Source: a virus. From it: a stretch of 32,255 bases of DNA. The DNA is taken from the IMG/VR virus record IMGVR_UViG_3300046009_005978, positions 1 through 32,255 of that record. The stretch is one strand, 5' to 3'. Shown in pieces: positions 1 through 6,410 of this stretch; position 1 is the first letter of the stretch, and every line of letters begins with the position of its first letter. The position numbers and the translations under genes were made by a program. Below the pieces are notes generated by a model. The model searched no databases. It had not been told where the DNA came from and saw only the letters and a list, made by a program, of their open reading frames with translations.

Positions 1-85
1 CGAAAATGCTATATAATGATGTTGTGATGATGATAAAGTGGACAAGTCGATATACATTTAATACTACGCTATACGGAGAATACAA
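1..85 (+). promoter_or_regulatory. Leader and ribosome binding site of the gp32 gene
   Basis: This AT-rich stretch lies before the gp32 start. GGAGAA at 75-80 stands five bases before the ATG at 86 and is a strong ribosome binding site. A TATAAT hexamer at 12-17 could be a -10 box, but its -35 partner would lie outside the window. T4 gp32 represses its own translation by binding its leader. I see no clear pseudoknot here, so that control is not supported by what is visible. Confidence 0.45.
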
Positions 86-982
86 ATGAGTCTATCAAGT
101 CTAAAGAAGGGTTCATCCCTTGATAAGTTGAAGAAGGCAGTTGAGCAATCTTCTGCTGGTAACACTGGTGGCAAGAACGTTGATGATCGTTTTTGGCAAC
201 CAGAAGTTGACGCTGCTGGCAATGGATACGCAGTTATCCGTTTTCTTGATACGCCAGCCGTTGACGGTGAGGATGGTCTTCCGTGGGTTCAGATTTGGTC
301 ACACGGTTTCCAGGGTCCAGGTGGTTGGTACATTGAGAATTCTCTCACAACTCTTGGCAAGACCGATCCTGTTTCTGAGTACAACACTGTTCTGTGGAAC
401 TCAGGTATCGAAGCAAACAAAGAAATTGCTCGTAAGCAGAAGCGCAAGTTGACTTACATCGCCAATATTCTTGTTGTGTCTGATGCAAAGCGTCCGCAAA
501 ATGAAGGTAAGGTTTTCTTGTTCAAGTTCGGAAAGAAAATTTTCGACAAGATCAAGGAACAACTCGAGCCGCAGTTTGCTGATGAGACTCCAATGAATCC
601 GTTTGACTTCTGGAAGGGTGCTAACTTCAAGGTCAAGATTCGTAACGTCGAAGGCTATCGCAACTATGATAAGTCGGAGTTTGAGGCTCCTGCTGCATTG
701 CTCAGTGGCGACGACGATAAGATCGAAAAGGTCTGGAAGTCTGCATACTCACTCAAGGAATTCCTGAAGCCAGAAAACTTCAAGTCCTATGATGAACTCA
801 AGGCGAAGTTGGATAAGGTTCTTGGTGCAGGTGGAGCAACTGCTGCCACTGCAAAAAAGATCGAGGATGAAGAGGCACCTGCCCCTGTAGTCCGTTCGGC
901 TCCTGCAAAGAAAGTGACTGCTGAAGATGTTAACGTCGATGATGACGATATGGCATTCTTCGAGAAACTTGCTGCTGAGTAA
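86..982 (+). CDS. gp32: Single-stranded DNA-binding protein, T4 gp32 family
   Basis: A cooperative ssDNA-binding protein for phage replication, recombination and repair (family knowledge). At 298 residues it is close to T4 gp32 (301). The basic N-terminus (residues 1-20) fits the self-association B domain. The OB-fold core has signatures shared with T4: SHGF at 72-75, WYIEN at 81-85, ANILVV at 126-131, NEGKVF at 139-144 and FGKKI at 148-152. The tail, from about 259, is acidic, with DDDD at 285-288, matching the partner-binding A domain. The three zinc-ligand cysteines of T4 gp32 are replaced: Ser86 in ENS, then Asp94 and Ser97 in DPVS. The histidine equivalent, His73, remains. The gene is monocistronic here and converges on the minus-strand cluster. 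The start is fixed by the strong ribosome binding site. Confidence 0.95.
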   Translation: MSLSSLKKGSSLDKLKKAVEQSSAGNTGGKNVDDRFWQPEVDAAGNGYAVIRFLDTPAVDGEDGLPWVQIWSHGFQGPGGWYIENSLTTLGKTDPVSEYNTVLWNSGIEANKEIARKQKRKLTYIANILVVSDAKRPQNEGKVFLFKFGKKIFDKIKEQLEPQFADETPMNPFDFWKGANFKVKIRNVEGYRNYDKSEFEAPAALLSGDDDKIEKVWKSAYSLKEFLKPENFKSYDELKAKLDKVLGAGGATAATAKKIEDEEAPAPVVRSAPAKKVTAEDVNVDDDDMAFFEKLAAE

Positions 983-991
983 TTTCGATTA

Positions 992-1036
992 GAAAACCGT
1001 AGATGTTTTCAGGGGGACTTCGGTCCCCCTTTTTTT
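992..1036 (+). terminator. Rho-independent terminator of gp32, UUCG tetraloop
   Basis: The main hairpin has an 8-bp stem, AGGGGGAC at 1011-1018 and GTCCCCCT at 1023-1030, closed by a TTCG loop (C-UUCG-G in RNA, exceptionally stable). T1030-T1036 form the U-tract. A second weak hairpin, GAAAAC at 992-997 with GTTTTC at 1005-1010, stands just before it. The T-tract serves plus-strand transcription. On the minus strand the same stem has no U-tract after it, so it probably stops gp32 transcripts from entering the convergent tape-measure gene. The T-tract overlaps the tape-measure stop codon at 1035-1037. Confidence 0.93.
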
Positions 1037-3695
1037 ATACTAAAGAAACAGATGTAAATGTCGATGGGTGAGAGAAATCTTTTGCGATTGCTCTAATGAA
1101 GGTGTCATCACCGATTCGTGGTTGCGCTTTGACAGGCGATCCTTGAATTTCTGGTTTTCTTTGTTCTCTTTGAGCTCCACCGCCACCAGCTGAAGCAACA
1201 ATTGCTGGTGCAACTGCAGCAGCTGCTTCTCTTGTTGCTTGCATTTCTGTTGTTGCTGCATTAATTTGAGCACCAGATGATGGTGTTGGCGTTACTGCGC
1301 TTGCAACTGCTTGAACTGCTTTCTTTGATTGATATGATTGACCATCTAATGGGATAATCGCTTCTGTGCCATGAAGCGTTGCTGGATAACCAGAAGTTGG
1401 ACCAGAGGCAACACCACCAGCAGCTGCATACATACTGCCGTCTGCTGCCCTTCCAGTAGTTCCTTGAAGATTCTTAGCAAATAAACCAACCTTTGATGCA
1501 TACTTATCTGGACTTGCAGTTGCATATCCTGCTGCTGCCATTTTATATCCAAATTCTTCTGGAGTTCTTGCTGCAACAGCATCTGCGTATCTTTTAGTTT
1601 TCAAAAATCCAACATAGCTGTCAGCAAAATCTTTTAGGTCTGCAAACTCAGCAAAATATGATTTAACTTGCACCCACTGTAATCCTTGATCTTTTGCTTT
1701 TTGCCAAGAACCCTTACCATACCATTGATCAACAGTAACGTCATTGCCTTTCTTTCTTATGGTATCATTTGGTCCTAAAATTGCTGCCAATGATTCTCCG
1801 CTTTTCTGTGCTCGTTCAAGTTGAGCTGCATTATATCGTTCTTCAGTTAAAACATAATCTCCTTTTTTATATTTTGTTCCAGCTTTAATTCCTGCATAAT
1901 TAAAACCTGCAGGTAAACTTTTTCCTGACCCAGATTCACCAGCCCATTGACCCAAAATGCCAAGGACAGGTGTACCACCTAATGCTTTAGATGCATATTC
2001 TGCCCATGGCGTCATTGTATTCACAAATTCTTCTTGGTTCTTAAATTTGCCGCCTGGAGGTGCCTTTCCAGTTGGTGCTGGTGCTGCACCACCTGGCATA
2101 TTGCTCTTTGCTCTTGATGTAGTTGTTGTGCTAGAACTTCTGGTAACTGTAACCTGATCACTCCCTTCATTTCTAGTGTCTGTTCTTATTTCAGATGATG
2201 TAAATGACTCTCCTGCTGCTGGTTTAGGTGCAGCTTCAGGTGCTGTAGTAGCAGGTGCAGCTGCTTCTGGTTTTGCTGCTAGAATTGATGGAGCTGCTCC
2301 ACCACCCCCTCCAGATGATGTTGGGGTAGGAGTTGCTGCAGAAGCAGTGGAACCACCACCTCCTCCACCTCCACCGCCAGTCGCGCCAGCTGAAGAAGGT
2401 CTCTCAAGATTACCACCACCAGCAACAGCAGCTGCTTGCGTTTCTCGCGTCATTGCATCTGTTTCTGGTTGTTCAATTTCAGGCATTGATTTTGGTTTTT
2501 CAGCACCGCCTAAAAATTTAAATGGTTGGAACGTAAAGCCACCAATTGGACCAACTTTAAAATTATCACCGAATGGATTTGGCAGTTCGAACTGCCCCAT
2601 TATTTCTGGAATTTCTAGTTTAATTCCAACTAAAAATTCTTTAATATTTGACCACACTTTAGATGCAATGTCCGTTACAATTGCAAAACCTTTTTGAGCA
2701 ACTCCCCATAAGAATTTACCTATGGCAACAATTCCAGGAATCAATGCACCAATGGCTCCACCTATAAGTCTATAAAACTTTTTAATTGAGAAGATTTCCA
2801 TAATATCGTCAAGTGTGTCTTGTACTTTATCTACTTTTTTACCAAGACCAGCATTAGGATCTTTTGGTTCTGCTTCTTTTATTTCAGCACCACCAATGGT
2901 TTTACTTTGCAAATCTGTGTCAATCTTCGAAGCACTTGGAGGTGGAGCGCCCATGGCTGTTGATGTTGAAGCTGGGGTTGCAGTCTTTAGTGCTGTTGGT
3001 CTTAAATTCATTCGTTGTCTAGCGGCTTCATTGCTTACAAATTTACCACTATCAACGTCACGATATCTACCAGATTCTTTTGAATACTTGAGACCAGATT
3101 TTTTCTCAAGTTTTCTCATGTCTCGTTTTGATGCTGGAGTTTCTTTTGCCTGACCTGCTCTGAGTTTATTCGCAATTCCTTCCACAGACAACTGAACGCT
3201 CTTCAAGATCTTTGATGTTTCCATAACGACATTGAAGATTTCCTTCAACATCTCATCTCGTTTCTTTATTTTCTCAGCTGTTTCTTCTTTTTTTGCTTTA
3301 TTATTTCGTGCGATGTCTTCTTTATCTTTAATCCCAAACTTTTCTTTTCTTTTTTGCACTTCATCTTTTGATAACTTCTTACCGAAGATTTTATCAATCA
3401 TTTCGGCTTGTTTGCTATTTGCAAGACCTAAAGCCTTTGCAATATTACCGTAACGAGATTGAACACCAGTTTTGGCTTCTTTAAATTCTTGTTGTAAGTC
3501 ATAGGCTGCTTGAAGACCTTTCAAACCAGCTGACGCTTTACCAAATGCACCAGAACCCTCTGCACTCTGAGTTGTCTCATCAAATGCTTGTTTCTGCATT
3601 TCCATTAAATTTTTAATCTCAGGTGATTCAGACCCTTTCTTTTGCTGAGATTTTTTCTTTAGACGATCAATGCTTCTTGTCTGTTGTATTTTCAT
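1035..3695 (-). CDS. Tape-measure-like tail protein with FlgJ/GH73-type muramidase domain
   Basis: A protein of 886 residues, probably the tail tape measure. The N-terminal 180 residues are charged, helical and coiled-coil-like. A hydrophobic segment spans about 308-342. Low-complexity Gly/Ala/Ser/Pro/Thr linkers cover about 430-550. Residues about 555-745 match the FlgJ / glycoside hydrolase 73 pattern: WAGESGSG with probable catalytic Glu587, NYAGIK at 599-604, and the closing GYATASPDKYASK at 723-735. A GGVASGPTSGYPATLHGTEA segment at 760-779 is typical of tape-measure C-termini. The order gp26, gp51, then this gene fits the T4 cluster 26-51-27-28-29 with gp29 as tape measure. T4 gp29 is about 590 residues and lacks this enzyme domain. 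The start overlaps the gp51 stop as ATGA, suggesting translational coupling. It could instead be a separate tail hydrolase. The enzyme call is firmer than the ruler role. Confidence 0.75.
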   Translation of the reverse strand: MKIQQTRSIDRLKKKSQQKKGSESPEIKNLMEMQKQAFDETTQSAEGSGAFGKASAGLKGLQAAYDLQQEFKEAKTGVQSRYGNIAKALGLANSKQAEMIDKIFGKKLSKDEVQKRKEKFGIKDKEDIARNNKAKKEETAEKIKKRDEMLKEIFNVVMETSKILKSVQLSVEGIANKLRAGQAKETPASKRDMRKLEKKSGLKYSKESGRYRDVDSGKFVSNEAARQRMNLRPTALKTATPASTSTAMGAPPPSASKIDTDLQSKTIGGAEIKEAEPKDPNAGLGKKVDKVQDTLDDIMEIFSIKKFYRLIGGAIGALIPGIVAIGKFLWGVAQKGFAIVTDIASKVWSNIKEFLVGIKLEIPEIMGQFELPNPFGDNFKVGPIGGFTFQPFKFLGGAEKPKSMPEIEQPETDAMTRETQAAAVAGGGNLERPSSAGATGGGGGGGGGSTASAATPTPTSSGGGGGAAPSILAAKPEAAAPATTAPEAAPKPAAGESFTSSEIRTDTRNEGSDQVTVTRSSSTTTTSRAKSNMPGGAAPAPTGKAPPGGKFKNQEEFVNTMTPWAEYASKALGGTPVLGILGQWAGESGSGKSLPAGFNYAGIKAGTKYKKGDYVLTEERYNAAQLERAQKSGESLAAILGPNDTIRKKGNDVTVDQWYGKGSWQKAKDQGLQWVQVKSYFAEFADLKDFADSYVGFLKTKRYADAVAARTPEEFGYKMAAAGYATASPDKYASKVGLFAKNLQGTTGRAADGSMYAAAGGVASGPTSGYPATLHGTEAIIPLDGQSYQSKKAVQAVASAVTPTPSSGAQINAATTEMQATREAAAAVAPAIVASAGGGGAQREQRKPEIQGSPVKAQPRIGDDTFIRAIAKDFSHPSTFTSVSLV
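1461..2033 (-). other. GH73 / FlgJ-like peptidoglycan hydrolase domain
   Basis: Residues 555-745 of the tape-measure-like protein. The ordered motifs of the family are visible: ESG with catalytic Glu587 (codon 1935-1937), NYAGIK in place of the usual N-x-F-G-I-K, an aromatic F-A-E-F-x-D-x-x-x-F-x-D-S-Y stretch at about 681-694, and AAAGYATASPDKYASK near 720-735 where the family has A-G-Y-A-T-D-P-x-Y-A. It probably cleaves the glycan strand of host peptidoglycan during DNA delivery. The exact bond (muramidase or glucosaminidase) cannot be told from sequence alone. Confidence 0.8.
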
Positions 3696-3919
3696 TTTCT
3701 TCTACGAGTTCTAGTTATTTTAGCCGCAGCACTTTTTTGTTGCTGCTGTTGTAACTTAATTCTTTCTTTCTCTTCCTTCAACCAATTCATGAGCAATGAG
3801 ACATACGTTTGCCTTTCCCAAGGCAACATATTTTCAATTTCACTCACAGACCACTTGTGATGCTGAACTAAACCAAAATTACAATTGAAATAGTTCGCTA
3901 AATTATCATAACCAAACAT
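3692..3919 (-). CDS. gp51: gp51-like baseplate hub assembly protein, possible tape-measure chaperone
   Basis: A 75-residue protein whose last 35 residues are charged and Gln/Lys-rich, ending TRTRRRK. By sequence alone it is hard to place. The call rests on position, between a gp26-like gene and the tape measure as in T4 (26-51). T4 gp51 is much longer (about 250 residues). Its ATG overlaps the gp26 stop by one base (TAATG), and its stop overlaps the next start as ATGA, so all three genes are probably translationally coupled. It is also in the -1 frame of gp26, directly after a slippery heptamer. It may therefore be made as the C-terminal extension of gp26, like the T part of lambda G-T. Confidence 0.55.
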   Translation of the reverse strand: MFGYDNLANYFNCNFGLVQHHKWSVSEIENMLPWERQTYVSLLMNWLKEEKERIKLQQQQQKSAAAKITRTRRRK

Positions 3920-4641
3920 TAGCCGAAAAAATCGTCGATTCCTCGCACGAAAATTTTATGCTCAAATTCACATTTATTGCACTTCACATCTTTATGAGTT
4001 TCAACATAAGGCATTGTACTAAAGAAGTTCTTAAATGGCTCTAGTTGATCCAAACTCAACGCTCCCATAAAGTCATAAAATTCTTCTTTACTAAAACTTC
4101 CCGCCTCATATTTTGATTCTTCATCAAAGACATAATCTAAGTGTTCATAAATTAAATCTAAAATATTCTCAATGCTATCCATTTGAGAAGCAACAGATGC
4201 TGAAATCTTTAAAGAAGGATAGTTTAAAATGACACCAATAGAATCATTAATCATAACTTTGTTCGAATGATTCTCAGGCTCAACAACTTTCACTTCATTT
4301 AAATCAACCTCAAATGTCATATTGTTGCCGCATCTCTCATCATTAACAATATTTTCGCATTTATATGTTAGTTCTAAAACTTCTCCGACTGATTTAAGTC
4401 GAAGATTGATAAAGATAAGTTCTAGGTCAAATAGAGGAATATCATCAATATCAATTTCCTCTAATGCGCAATTGTTGATAATTTGTTTTACAGTCTCTAG
4501 GAGAGAAGAAAGATCTTGGGCTTCTTTAGCCATCAACAACAACTTTTCTTCTTTCACAAGAAATGGTCTAAATCTAACCTTTCTATTCAAAGACTTTAAA
4601 TACACGTCAAAAATTGGATAATCTAATTTTGGTAAAGCCAT
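3919..4641 (-). CDS. gp26: gp26-like baseplate hub / tape-measure assembly protein
   Basis: A 240-residue protein resembling the T4 gp26 family (T4 gp26 is 208 residues), needed for hub assembly. The N-terminal YPIFDVYLKSLNRKVRFRPF (8-27) followed by KEEKLLL is typical of the family as I recall it. Two Cys pairs, Cys95/Cys104 and Cys221/Cys224 (CNKC), could form a zinc ribbon split across the protein. The end, GIDDFFG, is encoded by GAT TTT TTC GGC TAA, which contains a T-TTT-TTC slippery site. The start has GGAG six bases upstream and lies 16 bases after the gp54-like stop. As first gene of the coupled 26-51-tape-measure set, it probably acts with gp51 on the tape measure. Confidence 0.75.
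   Translation of the reverse strand: MALPKLDYPIFDVYLKSLNRKVRFRPFLVKEEKLLLMAKEAQDLSSLLETVKQIINNCALEEIDIDDIPLFDLELIFINLRLKSVGEVLELTYKCENIVNDERCGNNMTFEVDLNEVKVVEPENHSNKVMINDSIGVILNYPSLKISASVASQMDSIENILDLIYEHLDYVFDEESKYEAGSFSKEEFYDFMGALSLDQLEPFKNFFSTMPYVETHKDVKCNKCEFEHKIFVRGIDDFFG
3925..3931 (-). promoter_or_regulatory. Candidate -1 ribosomal frameshift site (T TTT TTC)
   Basis: On the minus strand the last gp26 codons read GAT TTT TTC GGC TAA. T3931 to C3925 form T TTT TTC, a canonical X-XXY-YYZ heptamer in the right phase. A -1 slip would continue as CGG CTA ATG, exactly in the gp51 frame, giving a 26-51 fusion of about 315 residues. No clear downstream stimulatory stem was seen. The site sits where tape-measure chaperone genes of other tailed phages carry a programmed frameshift. 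Confidence 0.5.
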
Positions 4642-4657
4642 AATTTACTCCATATTA

Positions 4658-5395
4658 TTACCAACCACCAGAAGCACCACCCCCAGCAAATCCTCCTCCA
4701 CCACCAATAAATGGTTTTGTTTTCGGTAGAGTTAACGAATTTGTAGGTCTTAAATTGAATTGCCCAGCTGATGTGCTTGCAACTCCATCGACAGATGCTG
4801 AAGAGGTGCGAATAGGTTCTTGTGTAGGAACTGATGGCGCACTCACATCCAGCCAACGATCAAATTTAATGGAAACAGAAAGTCTATGAATATCATCTGT
4901 ACCCCAATTCAAATTCAATGCATTTACAGTTGCTGGAAATGCATTTAATAATTTGCATGCGTATATTACAGAAGGTTTTGGTGCGGAACCGCTTTCAGAT
5001 CCTGGAGTACCTTCGCTGTATTGGCGAATTACCATGTCAGTAACATAACTTTGTTTATAATTTACCAGGTATGTTTGTTTTGGGATAATGAAGTCTAACC
5101 ATCGGTCGAAAAAGCGTTTTTCCCAAAGATCGCCAGCACAAATAAAGGTCAAGGTTAAATCGCCGAATGCTGGAGTTCCAGCAACTGGAGTCGGTGCTCC
5201 AAAGATCTTACTTTCTACTGTGTTAATAGTATATCCAGGCAATTCTGCAGATTCACACTGAAGCGAGAGTTCCTCTGCCGTTCCATATGATTGCAAGAAT
5301 GGAGGGACCGTAATGATAACATCAAATTTAGATGTTTTCGAGAATCCTGCATGAGAATCGAAATGCGCGATAAATTTGTTTACATTAAATGCCAT
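4658..5395 (-). CDS. gp54: Tail-tube-fold baseplate protein, probably gp54 tube initiator
   Basis: A 245-residue protein with the style of the T4 gp19/gp48/gp54 tube fold. It has CESAELPGYTINTVESKIFG at 47-66, then GDLTLTFICAGD, the conserved strand-turn-strand pattern, and a KFDRWLD return strand near the end. It probably seats the first tube ring on the baseplate hub. T4 gp54 is 320 residues. The last 20 residues are a glycine-rich tail (GGGGG, GGG) of no known role. The start overlaps the previous stop as TAATG. A gp19-type tube protein is possible, but gp19 normally sits next to the sheath gene, which is not here. Confidence 0.55.
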   Translation of the reverse strand: MAFNVNKFIAHFDSHAGFSKTSKFDVIITVPPFLQSYGTAEELSLQCESAELPGYTINTVESKIFGAPTPVAGTPAFGDLTLTFICAGDLWEKRFFDRWLDFIIPKQTYLVNYKQSYVTDMVIRQYSEGTPGSESGSAPKPSVIYACKLLNAFPATVNALNLNWGTDDIHRLSVSIKFDRWLDVSAPSVPTQEPIRTSSASVDGVASTSAGQFNLRPTNSLTLPKTKPFIGGGGGFAGGGASGGW

Positions 5396-5943
5396 TACCT
5401 TTTATACACCATCTTTTGCGTTGGTAAGAAGATCGCAGTTTCCCAATTATTCGGCTCAATGTAAATCATAGAAGAAACGATATGATTCAATAGATATCTT
5501 TTTAGACAGTCTTGAATCATTTTATATCTGCGCGATTTCGCGAGCAAATCATACGATAAACGAAACTTTGTTGTATCGTCATATTTATCGTTGTTTATAA
5601 AATCGTGCAAGCGATCTAAAAGAGCGAGTCGACTGTATGGATCGAGATAATGTAGGTTTAACCCTAAGAATCCGTCTGGATACATTTCTATGGGAATGAC
5701 TAGAGGAAACTTATCCCAAACTGGGAGAACATCTTTAAGTTTCGGATCGTACTGATAGGTGTACATACGACCTATAAACGCTCTTGGAGAGATTCTTCTA
5801 GCGTCATTTAGCACATTCGAACGATCAGCTGGCATTCGAAGTGCCATTAGTTTATTGCCAAGCCATGTTCTGGCTTCTGCGCTTCGTGGTCGAATACCAG
5901 CAGCGGTCATTTCTCGACTTAATTTATCGAATAGTGATGGCAT
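5395..5943 (-). CDS. Conserved T4-like phage protein, function unassigned
   Basis: A 182-residue soluble protein with no membrane segment. The pattern YTYQYDPK at 62-69, then FPLVIP, GFLGLNLHYL and, near the C-terminus, NWETAIFLP resembles a conserved protein of marine T4-like phages that I recall only as hypothetical or structural. It lies between gp4 and the tube-fold gene, joined to both by TAATG overlaps. That suggests a role in head completion, the neck or tail assembly. T4 has genes 3 and 2 beside 4, so a distant gp2 or gp3 equivalent is possible, but nothing in the sequence proves it. Confidence 0.6.
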   Translation of the reverse strand: MPSLFDKLSREMTAAGIRPRSAEARTWLGNKLMALRMPADRSNVLNDARRISPRAFIGRMYTYQYDPKLKDVLPVWDKFPLVIPIEMYPDGFLGLNLHYLDPYSRLALLDRLHDFINNDKYDDTTKFRLSYDLLAKSRRYKMIQDCLKRYLLNHIVSSMIYIEPNNWETAIFLPTQKMVYKR

Positions 5944-6377
5944 TAGATTCCGAGATGTTCCTCTGTTATAACCTTAAAAGTCCATTGCTTATTCTTGCAA
6001 TACTCTGTCGCAGCCTTCCATTTCGCCTCATTGACGCCCCAAGTCATAACCTCATTGATGTATCTTCGTGTAATCTTCGACTTCTTCTGTGGAGGAACAG
6101 ACTGGCTTTTAGGTTTTACCTCTAAAATGAGAGACTCAATCACACCAATTTTATTCTGTACCCTCACAAAAAAGTCGGGAAAATAACGATGCCAACGATT
6201 ATCTACAGGCGATAAATAAGGAATTACGATCTCTTCGTTCGACCAACCAACAACGTTGGTATTTTCGTCTAAATGCACCATAACTCTTCTCTCCCACAAA
6301 CTTCGATACCATATGTTTGTAGGATCGCCTAAATATTTATTGGTATTTTTGGGACTGAATTTACCTGAATATGCCAT
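5943..6377 (-). CDS. gp4: Head completion protein gp4 with nuclease-like PD-(D/E)XK motif
   Basis: At 144 residues it is near T4 gp4 (150), which completes filled heads before tail joining. Shared features with T4 are FSPKNTNKYLGDPTN (7-21), IWYRSLWERRVM (22-33), EEIVIPYLSP (48-57) and RYFPDFF (64-70) followed by LILEVKP (83-89). P67-D68 and E86-V87-K88 form a complete PD-(D/E)XK nuclease motif. It is the first gene of the minus-strand cluster, diverging from gp48 across a 33-base gap. No clear Shine-Dalgarno was found. Its stop overlaps the next start as TAATG. Confidence 0.9.
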   Translation of the reverse strand: MAYSGKFSPKNTNKYLGDPTNIWYRSLWERRVMVHLDENTNVVGWSNEEIVIPYLSPVDNRWHRYFPDFFVRVQNKIGVIESLILEVKPKSQSVPPQKKSKITRRYINEVMTWGVNEAKWKAATEYCKNKQWTFKVITEEHLGI

Positions 6378-6410
6378 GAGACTATTTAGAAGAACTTTTA
6401 GGGAATCTTA
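6378..6410. promoter_or_regulatory. Divergent gap between gp4 and gp48
   Basis: Thirty-three bases separate the start codons of the minus-strand assembly cluster and the plus-strand baseplate cluster. AGGGA at 6400-6404 is the gp48 ribosome binding site. On the minus strand TCTAAATA (6390-6383) differs by one base from the T4 late -10 consensus. It ends only five bases before the gp4 ATG, too close for a normal leader. No convincing promoter is visible for either direction. Confidence 0.35.

Noticed and set aside
12-17. TATAAT as a host-type promoter of gp32
   Set aside because: The -35 region would be outside the window and no extended -10 is present, so it is noted only within the leader entry.
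2176-2697. Plus-strand reading frame opposite the tape-measure gene
   Set aside because: It mirrors the Gly/Ala-rich linker of the real gene and shows proline runs with no recognisable domain or ribosome binding site.
6211-6218. GATAAATA on the plus strand 190 bases before gp48
   Set aside because: Lies inside gp4 antisense and has one mismatch. It is too far away and too common to call.
6383-6390. TCTAAATA on the minus strand just before gp4
   Set aside because: One mismatch and only five bases from the ATG, which would give an essentially leaderless message.
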